From: an uncultured Eubacteriales bacterium
GTDB taxonomy: Bacteria; Bacillota; Clostridia; Oscillospirales; Acutalibacteraceae
Assembly (NCBI GenBank): GCA_934486635.1
Contig: CAKSPZ010000001.1
Span: forward strand, 361,118 to 425,117
Reading direction: 5' to 3'
Length of the DNA stretch: 64,000 bases
Numbering within the stretch: the first letter of the stretch is position 1; each line of letters begins with the position of its first letter. The notes under the pieces were generated by a model. The model did not search any database, was not told the origin of the DNA, and saw only the letters and a program-made list of their open reading frames with translations. Made by a program: the position numbers and the translations under genes. Of the stretch, positions 16,273 through 22,233 are shown one piece after another.

Positions 16273-16320
16273 CATATTATTAATACGTTTATTATTAGAT
16301 TAAAACATATTATTAATACG
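16273..16320. promoter_or_regulatory. Two direct 15-bp repeats, candidate operators
   Basis: CATATTATTAATACG occurs at 16273-16287 and 16306-16320, 33 bp (about three helical turns) apart, in the divergent region between a repressor and the SLOG-family gene. The spacing suits binding of a regulator to one DNA face. Confidence 0.5.
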
Positions 16321-16341
16321 ATTATTTTTGAAAGGAGATTT

Positions 16342-16803
16342 ATGAACAATAAAATTTGTTGTTTTACAGGACACGCAAATATCTATAATCAAGATAAGGT
16401 AAAAGAAAAACTGAAAAAAGAAATAATAAATCTAATCGAAAATTACGGTGTTACCGAATTTTACAACGGTGGCAAAGGGGATTTTGACTGGTTATGTGCG
16501 CAATGTGTTGATAAACTTAGGAAAGATTATCCCTTTATAAAGTCATATCTGATTTTAGCATATATGCCTAAAGAAAAGGATAAAAATGAGTATGACGATA
16601 GCGCCCTAGCTCTATTCGACAGCACACTATACCCAAGTATAGAAAAAACTCCACGGCGTTTTGCTATTGTGAAGCGAAACCAGTGGATGATTAATAACTC
16701 TGATTTTTTAATTGCTTATGTTGTCCACAGTTGGGGCGGAGCATATAAAACATTTGAGTATGCAAAAAGAAAAAAGCATACTTCAGTAATTAATATAGGT
16801 TAA
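16342..16803 (+). CDS. SLOG / DUF1273 (YpsA-like) family protein
   Basis: 153 aa from the ATG at 16342, with AAAGGAG 6 nt upstream. It has a Rossmann-like SLOG fold: first strand ICCFTGHANIY, the nucleotide-binding loop YNGGKGDFDWLCA, then FIKSYLILAYMP and the closing strand DFLIAYVVHSWGGAYKTFEYAKR. SLOG proteins bind nucleotide-like ligands, and such genes occur in phages and mobile elements. The specific ligand is unknown. Confidence 0.75.
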   Translation: MNNKICCFTGHANIYNQDKVKEKLKKEIINLIENYGVTEFYNGGKGDFDWLCAQCVDKLRKDYPFIKSYLILAYMPKEKDKNEYDDSALALFDSTLYPSIEKTPRRFAIVKRNQWMINNSDFLIAYVVHSWGGAYKTFEYAKRKKHTSVINIG

Positions 16804-16876
16804 GGTGATTGCTGACGATAAAAGCACTATACTTATATTTAGTAAAATAGATTTCAAAGAGGATGGGTATTCATAA

Positions 16877-17254
16877 ATGGGTGCATTTTGTGGTGAAAAT
16901 TTAAAGAAAATTAGGGAGAACCTGGGTCTAACTCAAAAACAATTAGCGGCTAAATTAAATATTGCGCCCTCAACAGTTGGTATGTATGAACAGGGGCGCA
17001 GGCAGCCCGATCTGGATACTTTAATAAAAATGAGCGATAAATTGCGTATACCTACAAGTATGCTAATGCAAGCAAAATATAAATTAAATATAAAATCAAT
17101 TCAGATAGATGAAATAATTATAGAACTGATTAATTTTATACAGAATCAAGATTGTGTCTATTGGAAAGACAAAAAGTTAAGCACTGAAAAAATTAATAAT
17201 ATATTGTACTTTTTGAATCTCTTACTTAATATAGAAAAAAGACCTAAAGATTAA
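16877..17254 (+). CDS. XRE family transcriptional regulator
   Basis: 125 aa. HTH near residues 7-65 (LKKIRENLGLTQKQLAAKL, then APSTVGMYEQGRRQPD). The C-terminal half is helical and rich in Ile/Asn, probably for oligomerisation. GAGG lies 12 nt before the ATG, so the RBS is weak. It reads away from the three minus-strand regulators, and an intrinsic terminator overlaps its stop codon. Confidence 0.85.
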   Translation: MGAFCGENLKKIRENLGLTQKQLAAKLNIAPSTVGMYEQGRRQPDLDTLIKMSDKLRIPTSMLMQAKYKLNIKSIQIDEIIIELINFIQNQDCVYWKDKKLSTEKINNILYFLNLLLNIEKRPKD

Positions 17255-17269
17255 ATTAGGTCTTTTTTT
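17235..17269 (+). terminator. Terminator of the XRE gene at 16877
   Basis: GACCTAA (17241-17247) pairs with TTAGGTC (17256-17262), extended by the A run before and the T run after. The stem includes the end of the coding sequence. Confidence 0.85.
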
Positions 17270-17478
17270 ATGCGCTTTTTTGCCTCTTTATTTTCTATAT
17301 TCCAATTTAAATAGTTTTATCATTTGAATATTCTAAAAATCGCCATTCATATTGTGACGAGTTTTTAAAAATTTAAAAAATAAGATTGAATTAACAGCCA
17401 TGCTTTTGTTTTTTTCAGTATCGGCTGATTTTGACATACATAAAAATATACCGAAAGTGCGTGCCCTATATATTAATT

Positions 17479-17648
17479 TAGGTGCGACACCTCAAAAAAG
17501 GAGATTTTAAGAGTGAGTTATTGATTATGTTCTGTAAGTATAAATATGTTTATGATTATTATTCTGTAGGTTAATGCAGAACATCTTCATAGCACCTATT
17601 TTAAAAGCAGAGTTTGCACTGCCACGTGTATAACTCTGCTCTTTTTTT
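17479..17648 (+). ncRNA. Candidate structured RNA / attenuator upstream of the sigma-like pseudogene
   Basis: Three helices can be drawn: an outer stem TAGGTGC (17479-17485) with GCACCTA (17592-17598), an inner stem ATGTTCTG (17527-17534) with CAGAACAT (17577-17584), and a terminator stem AGCAGAGTT (17606-17614) with AACTCTGCT (17632-17640) followed by TCTTTTTTT. A GGAG plus GTG opens a 3-codon frame at 17514, and an ATG at 17527 opens a 15-codon, Tyr-rich frame inside the inner stem, so a leader-peptide attenuator is possible. The remainder of the gene-free 17255-17752 stretch shows nothing I can name. Confidence 0.45.
17606..17648 (+). terminator. Intrinsic terminator ending the candidate leader RNA
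   Basis: 9-bp stem AGCAGAGTT/AACTCTGCT with a 17-nt loop and a run of seven T. It lies about 100 bp before the sigma-like pseudogene. Confidence 0.75.
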
Positions 17649-17752
17649 AGGGTTAAGAGGACAAGCTATGAAGCGATGGTTTCTCTGCTACATACGATAC
17701 CCATAGATAACCGAATTATTTGAAAAAATCAAATGATTTGGAGGGTATAGTT

Positions 17753-18145
17753 GTGAGAAATTATCGTAACGATATAAAAAATGAATTAGCTTATTTTTAT
17801 ACAATAATTAAAAATATGGATATAAAAGATAGTATTAAAAACTCAAAGATAAAGGAACATGAATTTTCTCTTGAAGAGGTTATATATGACAACTTTTCAG
17901 ATGATTTTGACGTGGACAAGCAGATTGCAGAGCAAAGTTTACTCGGTTGGATTGAATTAATTGAAAATAAGAATTTACATAAGGCTGTAAAGAGTTTATC
18001 AATTGAAGACCAAATATTTATCAGCTACATAGTCAAAGAATGCTGAACACAAAGGGAATTATAAAAAATCTATAATATCAGTTATCAAAGTATAAGTAAA
18101 AAGTTTAACAAAATTTTAGACAAGTTGAGGCGGTTTATAAAATAA
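17753..18145 (+). pseudogene. Sigma-70-like / helix-turn-helix ICE regulator, interrupted by two in-frame stops
   Basis: The GTG at 17753 follows GGAGG at 8 nt. The frame encodes 97 residues rich in ICE sigma-factor-like sequence (NELAYFYTIIKNM, EHEFSLEEVIYDN, AVKSLSIEDQIFISYI) and then hits TGA at 18044. Without any frameshift, the same frame continues with TQREL, a TAA, and then KIYNISYQSISKKFNKIL up to a final TAA at 18143-18145. That tail is the DNA-binding helix-turn-helix expected for this family. The gene is therefore decayed by two point nonsense mutations, and the 97-residue product lacks its DNA-binding end. Confidence 0.65.
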
Positions 18146-18289
18146 GAAATTTGTCGAACGATTTTTTAAAAATAGGGTGCCAAAAACACCCTAAAAAGAC
18201 TCTTTATATATATGAGTAGATAATTTATCTTCGTGGACATTGACAATTTAATAAATAGTATCTCAGTAACATTTAAAGATACTCCTACT

Positions 18290-18430
18290 TAGTCACAGTC
18301 CGAGCGTTGAAACAAGACTAAAAAGTTTTGTGAGCCGTCGCAGGCAATGAAGGTAGCCCCACAAATGGGGGGACGTGAAATTCGTGTGCCGCAAAAAGCG
18401 GGCTGAGATTTGTCTTTTGACATAGTACAA
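18290..18430. other. GC-rich hairpin-dense block in the gene-free stretch 18146-18482 (possible oriT or RNA)
   Basis: This block is clearly richer in GC than its surroundings. It holds short inverted repeats: CCCC/GGGG around ACAAAT near 18358-18371, and GCCGC/GCGG around a run of A near 18389-18403. ICEs carry origins of transfer or structured leaders of this kind next to TnpW-like ORFs, but I cannot prove either. The rest of 18146-18482 contains only a small stem (AGGGTG/CACCCT near 18174) and no gene. Confidence 0.35.
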
Positions 18431-18482
18431 GTTTTTATCCACATATAGTTATAGTAATTTATCGGAATAAGGAGGGATTGAC

Positions 18483-18659
18483 TTGCTAAATCCACTTGAC
18501 AATAATATTGCACAAGAGTTCAATATAGGAAAGACTCGAATAAAAATATGCACTAATTATTGTGTGAAAAATAAAGATGAAATCAAAAATATACTGAATA
18601 ATATCGCGAAAAATTCATTGCCTAACATTAATCCCTCTGCTCTAAAAGAAAACAGCTAA
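18483..18659 (+). CDS. Small TnpW-like integrative-element protein
   Basis: 58 aa, TTG start with GGAGG 7 nt upstream. The centre NIGKTRIKICTNYCVKN, followed by DEIKNILNNIAKN, resembles the IGKTxYxV...K pattern of TnpW-type small proteins found beside the serine recombinase of Tn4451/Tn1549-like elements. No recombinase follows here: the element ends within about 20 bp of the stop. The assignment rests on a short pattern and context. Confidence 0.5.
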   Translation: MLNPLDNNIAQEFNIGKTRIKICTNYCVKNKDEIKNILNNIAKNSLPNINPSALKENS

Positions 18660-18680
18660 TTTTTCATGTATATCATCAGT
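18660..18680. other. Right attachment-site junction inside cotJC
   Basis: Reading leftward (minus strand), CotJC coding sequence is intact through ...TEELAH and is then followed by TGA TGA. The foreign DNA begins at this point and reaches the stop of the TnpW-like ORF at 18659. The core crossover sequence cannot be defined without the left end. Confidence 0.7.
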
Positions 18681-18882
18681 GAGCTAATTCTTCTGTGCCT
18701 ATATCCGTCAATATAGCTTTTAGTTCCGGATATGGCATGGAATAACGTTGACTTAAATAACGTAATGAAGCACCTAATTCTCCATCTGGACCACCGTATT
18801 GGCTAATTATTATTTTAGCTAAGGATGGATTACTTTGCTGAATATTTATAGGATATTGCAATTTTTTTTCATAAACCCACAT
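18676..18882 (-). pseudogene. cotJC: cotJC, 5' part only (spore-coat manganese catalase family), interrupted by the element
   Basis: 68 codons from ATG 18882, with GGGAGAGTG upstream and directly abutting the cotJB stop. The sequence MWVYEKKLQYP, then QYGGPDGELGASLRYLSQRY and LTDIGTEELAH, is the start of CotJC, a ferritin-like Mn-catalase of the inner spore coat that is normally about 190 aa. The frame ends just after the EExxH metal-ligand motif, where homology stops. The missing 120 codons are expected on the far side of the element. If the element excises during sporulation the gene would be rebuilt; otherwise it is dead. Confidence 0.9.
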
Positions 18883-19143
18883 TTATTTGTCACTCTCCCT
18901 TGTAGTATCCCAAGGCCAAGGATTAGATATCCAAGCACAACGATTAGAATCTTTGTCCATAGCATTTAAAGGACCAATTTTACTTTCAAATTCACGACGT
19001 AATTCATTTGATTTTATAACATATTCATCAAGTTTTGTAGCAGCTGCATTATCGTTTGGATGAGTATCTAAAAATAAATGAAGTTCAACAATTGCAAAAT
19101 CACAGGCAGCAATACGTTCTAACAAACGGTCTCTATCAGTCAT
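18883..19143 (-). CDS. cotJB: Spore coat protein CotJB
   Basis: 86 aa, usual length. The N-terminal helices (LLERIAACDFAIVELHLFLDTHP) and the C-terminal WPWDT motif are characteristic of CotJB, which is deposited in the spore coat with CotJA and CotJC. Its ATG overlaps the cotJA stop (ATGA), and cotJC begins right after its own stop, so the three genes form one operon. Expression is expected in the mother cell from the promoter upstream of cotJA. Confidence 0.95.
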   Translation of the reverse strand: MTDRDRLLERIAACDFAIVELHLFLDTHPNDNAAATKLDEYVIKSNELRREFESKIGPLNAMDKDSNRCAWISNPWPWDTTRESDK

Positions 19144-19337
19144 TCACTTTTCACCTCACAACCGGAAAATGGTTTATAAAGGCATGGAAATAAGGTACCT
19201 TTTTCAATACCCTGTTCAGCTGGATAAATTACAACGGGGTTTTGAAAAGGAACATAGGCCATAGCGACTACAGTATTTTCAGGTAAAGGTGAGATTCTAT
19301 ACTCTTCAGCTTTCATATTGAATAATTCATCATCCAT
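19140..19337 (-). CDS. cotJA: Spore coat associated protein CotJA
   Basis: 65 aa. The pattern LPENTVVAMAYVPFQ, then a Gln/Tyr-rich stretch and GTLFPCLYKPF is the CotJA family core. The RBS AAGGATG lies before ATG 19337. It is the first gene of the cotJABC operon. Family knowledge (Bacillus cotJ) suggests sigma-E control, but I could not identify a convincing promoter in the 144 bp upstream. Confidence 0.95.
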   Translation of the reverse strand: MDDELFNMKAEEYRISPLPENTVVAMAYVPFQNPVVIYPAEQGIEKGTLFPCLYKPFSGCEVKSE

Positions 19338-19481
19338 AAATTCACATCCTTAAATAATATTAAAACTAAAAATGTTTCAATATTTATTTTATGCATGTAA
19401 AATTTTTTTGTGTATAAGCACATATAAAGTCTACATTAAGGGAAAAATAGAAGTTAAATGTATAATGAAAGGAAAATTTAT

Positions 19482-20165
19482 ATGAAACTATTAAATGTGT
19501 TTTTTAGTTCAATTGCATCATTATTGATTTTATTTGTTATGACAAAATTAATGGGAAAAAGACAATTGTCGCAACTTAGCATGTTTGACTATATTAATGG
19601 AATTACGATAGGTTCAATAGCCGCAGAGATGGCAACGTCATTGGAAGATGATATATGGGAACCGTTAATAGCAATGGTTATATATGCAGTTTTTGCAATA
19701 GCAATATCATATGTTAGTTGTAAATCGTTAACATTAAGAAAGTTTTTTACAGGAAAACCTTTATTTTTGATGAAAAATGGGAAAATATCAAAAAAAAATT
19801 TGAAAAAAGCAAAGTTGGATATAGATGAGTTTTTAGTTCAATGCAGAAACAGTGGTTATTTTAATATAAGCAATATAGATACTGCACTTTTAGAATCTAA
19901 TGGGAAAATAAGTTTTTTACCGGTTAGTAACCAAAGACCAGTTACTCCAGCTGACCTTGATATAAATGTACCTAAGGATGGGATTGTAGTAAGTTTAATA
20001 ATTGATGGTAAATTATTAAAAGAAAATTTAGAATATGTAGGCAAAGAAGAGAAATGGTTAAAAAAGCAGTTAGACAGCTTAGGAATATCGAAAATAGGAG
20101 AAGTCTTTTTAGCAACATGCGATTGCAACGGAAAGTTTAACGCTTACCTAAAAGATATGAAATAA
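19482..20165 (+). CDS. DUF421 / YetF-like membrane protein
   Basis: 227 aa from ATG 19482 (AAAGGA 8 nt upstream). Three N-terminal membrane helices (about 3-22, 35-50 and 60-80) include the motif TKLMGKRQLSQLSMFDYINGI, which defines the family. The cytosolic C-terminal YetF_C domain follows from about residue 90 (LDIDEFLVQCRNSGYFNIS, then PKDGIVVSLIIDGKLL). In Bacillus several paralogues are sporulation-linked, and one (YetF/YdfS type) contributes to spore envelope and germination-related functions. Proximity to cotJ fits such a role, which remains inference. Confidence 0.85.
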   Translation: MKLLNVFFSSIASLLILFVMTKLMGKRQLSQLSMFDYINGITIGSIAAEMATSLEDDIWEPLIAMVIYAVFAIAISYVSCKSLTLRKFFTGKPLFLMKNGKISKKNLKKAKLDIDEFLVQCRNSGYFNISNIDTALLESNGKISFLPVSNQRPVTPADLDINVPKDGIVVSLIIDGKLLKENLEYVGKEEKWLKKQLDSLGISKIGEVFLATCDCNGKFNAYLKDMK

Positions 20166-20176
20166 TATTTTAAGTA

Positions 20177-20199
20177 CATATTTGTTAATAACAAATATG
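20177..20199. repeat. Perfect 23-nt palindrome
   Basis: CATATTTGTTA (20177-20187) and TAACAAATATG (20189-20199) flank a single A, just after the YetF-like gene. There is no T run, so it is an operator candidate or a weak terminator. Confidence 0.4.
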
Positions 20200-20407
20200 A
20201 TTAATAGATAATAGTTTAGGCAACATTCTAGATAAGAATTTTTTTGAGTGAAGTTTTATAATTTTTTTTGTTAATTTATAAAAACTTATTAAACATTTTT
20301 AAAATAAAAAGACAGATTATTTATATGCAAAAACTAAAATATTGCTAATTTATTTTAAATTAACAACTATAAGTTTCTTCCATAGACTAATTTATGGAGG
20401 GGTAATT

Positions 20408-20845
20408 ATGAGAAAAAATAATGAATTATCATGTAATTGGGGAAATTTTCGTGATTATGGTCCAGATACATTTGTTATAAATATAGAAAAAGCAACAAAA
20501 ATGAATAATAACTATAGAACAACTTTGTGGACGGGGCAACATTTACAAACAACACTTATGAACATAAAAGTTGGAGGAGAAATTGGTTTAGAAATACACT
20601 CTGATACGGATCAATTCTTGCAAATTGAAAGAGGTTTTGGATTAGTTAAAATGGGAAATAATAAAGATAATTTAACTTATAGAAAGAGAGTTAGGAGTGG
20701 ATATGCCATTTTTGTTCCAGCAGGAACATGGCATAACTTAATAAATGTAGGAAATATACCAATAAAGTTATATTCAATTTATGCGCCACCACACCATGCT
20801 AAAGGTACAATGCATAAAACAAATGAAAGTGCAGATATAAAATAA
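20408..20845 (+). CDS. Cupin domain protein
   Basis: 145 aa from ATG 20408, with GGAGGGG 7 nt upstream, which rules out a longer start. A single cupin beta-barrel covers about residues 45-125. The metal-site motifs are EIHSDTDQFLQIERGFG (first motif, His plus Glu) and FVPAGTWHNLINVG (second motif, His). Such proteins are often annotated as mannose-6-phosphate-isomerase-like. The substrate is unknown. The His-rich end APPHHAKGTMHK is common in this clostridial subgroup. A long GC-rich hairpin follows the gene. Confidence 0.85.
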   Translation: MRKNNELSCNWGNFRDYGPDTFVINIEKATKMNNNYRTTLWTGQHLQTTLMNIKVGGEIGLEIHSDTDQFLQIERGFGLVKMGNNKDNLTYRKRVRSGYAIFVPAGTWHNLINVGNIPIKLYSIYAPPHHAKGTMHKTNESADIK

Positions 20846-20859
20846 TTTGGTTAATTATG

Positions 20860-20905
20860 TAGCAGGTGAGGTACCGCACTATATCGCGCGGTGCCTCACC
20901 TGCTA
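20860..20905. terminator. Long GC-rich hairpin between converging genes
   Basis: TAGCAGGTGAGGTACCGC (20860-20877) pairs over 18 bp with 20888-20905, with one G-U pair. It separates the cupin gene from the convergent dehydrogenase gene. T runs are absent, so it may act as a strong barrier or REP-like element more than a classical terminator. Confidence 0.55.
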
Positions 20906-20915
20906 TATTCAACGT

Positions 20916-22220
20916 TTAGTTATTAAAATAAATATCTTTTGTATATACTTTATTAATAATAGTGTCTAATTGTTTATCATATCTATTTGCAACAATTAAA
21001 TCAGCTGATTTTTTAAATTCATTAAAGTCATTAACTATAGGGTATTTCATAAATAGACTTGAATTTAAAGTAGGTTCATAAATAATAATTTTCACATGAT
21101 TTTTATCTAATTTTTCAATTATATCGATAATTGCACTTTGCCTGAAATTATCAGCATTGGATTTCATGGTTAAGCGATAAATTCCAATAACATTTGGCTT
21201 TTTATTTAATATAGTGTTTACAATAAAATCTTTTCTAGTTTCATTTGAATCGACAATTGCACTAATAATATTATTGGGAACATTATTAAATTCATTTAAT
21301 AATTGTTTTGTATCTTTAGGTAAACAATAGCCACCGTATCCAAATGAAGGGTTATTATAAAAATTGCCAATTCTGGGATCTAAACTAATACCATCAATAA
21401 TTTGCTTAGTATTTAAACTATTAATTTCAGCATAAGTATCAAGCTCATTAAAGAATGAAACTCTAAGAGCAAGATATGCATTTGAAAATAACTTAACAGA
21501 CTCAGTCTCTTTTAAATTCATTATAATAGTTGGTATGTTTTTCTTTTGAGCGCCTTGACTAAGGAGTGTTGCAAATTTTTCAGCATAATTATAAATGCTT
21601 TTGTTTTCTTTAACACAACCGACTATTATTCTTGAAGGATATAGATTATCATATAAAGCGTACCCTTCACGAAGAAATTCAGGAGAAAATAAAATATTTT
21701 TATAATTATACTTCTTTATCATGGAGTCAGTAAAACCTATAGGTACTGTAGATTTTATAACTATAGTAGCGGATGGACTGATTTTCAAGGCTTGTTCTAT
21801 AATTTGTTCAACGGAATGTGTATCAAAGGAATGTTTGTTAGGGTCATAGTTAGTAGGAGTAGCTATAATTATGTAATCTGTGTTTTCAAAGGCCTGTTGA
21901 ATATTTGTGGTTGCGATTAAACTTAAATTTTTATTTTCTAAAAAATCTTGAATATTTTTATCAAAAAATGGAGACTTTTTATTGTTTACCATATCAACTT
22001 TTTCTTTTGAGATATCAAAAGCATATACGTTATTATGCTGAGAAAGCAAGATTGCATTAGAAAGACCAACATAACCAATACCTGCAACGGCTATTTTTGT
22101 TTTAGAGTTTAAAGAGAAATTAGGTTCATAAGCATAAGTAGGAATATAGTTTAAAAATAATATAAAATAAATAGTGAAAAATATATTAATCCAAAATGTA
22201 ACTTTAGTTTTCGTTTGAAT
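20916..22220 (-). CDS. UDP-glucose 6-dehydrogenase with an N-terminal signal-peptide-like extension
   Basis: Oxidises UDP-glucose (or a related NDP-sugar) to the uronic acid with NAD. Motifs: Rossmann loop AGIGYVGLSNA, KSTVPIGFTD, substrate segment SVKLFSNAYLALRV, and the catalytic Cys in GYGGYCLPKDTKQL. A TTG at 22049 would remove the Rossmann loop, so the start must lie upstream. The only in-frame candidate with an RBS is ATT 22220 (AAAGGA, 4-5 nt before), giving 434 aa. The first 32 residues are hydrophobic (FFTIYFILFLNYIP) and end in AYE like a signal peptide. An ATG in another frame (22225) encodes a similar leader but hits TAA after five T. The next gene upstream has a comparable leader. 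Confidence 0.8.
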   Translation of the reverse strand: MQTKTKVTFWINIFFTIYFILFLNYIPTYAYEPNFSLNSKTKIAVAGIGYVGLSNAILLSQHNNVYAFDISKEKVDMVNNKKSPFFDKNIQDFLENKNLSLIATTNIQQAFENTDYIIIATPTNYDPNKHSFDTHSVEQIIEQALKISPSATIVIKSTVPIGFTDSMIKKYNYKNILFSPEFLREGYALYDNLYPSRIIVGCVKENKSIYNYAEKFATLLSQGAQKKNIPTIIMNLKETESVKLFSNAYLALRVSFFNELDTYAEINSLNTKQIIDGISLDPRIGNFYNNPSFGYGGYCLPKDTKQLLNEFNNVPNNIISAIVDSNETRKDFIVNTILNKKPNVIGIYRLTMKSNADNFRQSAIIDIIEKLDKNHVKIIIYEPTLNSSLFMKYPIVNDFNEFKKSADLIVANRYDKQLDTIINKVYTKDIYFNN

Positions 22221-22233
22221 CTCATCCTTTTAT

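Larger units (their letters stand above)
1..18675. mobile_element. Right-hand part of an integrated prophage / integrative-element composite
   Basis: Tail and lysis genes of a siphophage run from the window edge to about 10.97 kb. Opposite-strand cargo genes, a group of XRE regulators and ICE-like remnants (sigma-like pseudogene, TnpW-like ORF) follow. The element stops at about 18,660-18,678, exactly where the reading frame of cotJC is broken, so the right attachment site lies there. The left end, the integrase or recombinase, and the other half of cotJC are outside the window. Whether phage and ICE parts form one element or are nested cannot be decided from this end alone. Confidence 0.85.

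Noticed and set aside
16260..16330. CRISPR-like array
   Set aside because: Only two repeat units 33 bp apart; no further units and no cas genes, so operators are more likely.
18170..18195. Terminator hairpin AGGGTG/CACCCT
   Set aside because: No T run on the plus strand and no gene on the minus strand that would need it; too weak to list as a feature.
18289..18513. 74-aa minus-strand ORF in the GC-rich block
   Set aside because: No RBS, unnatural composition, and it overlaps the better supported TnpW-like ORF on the plus strand.
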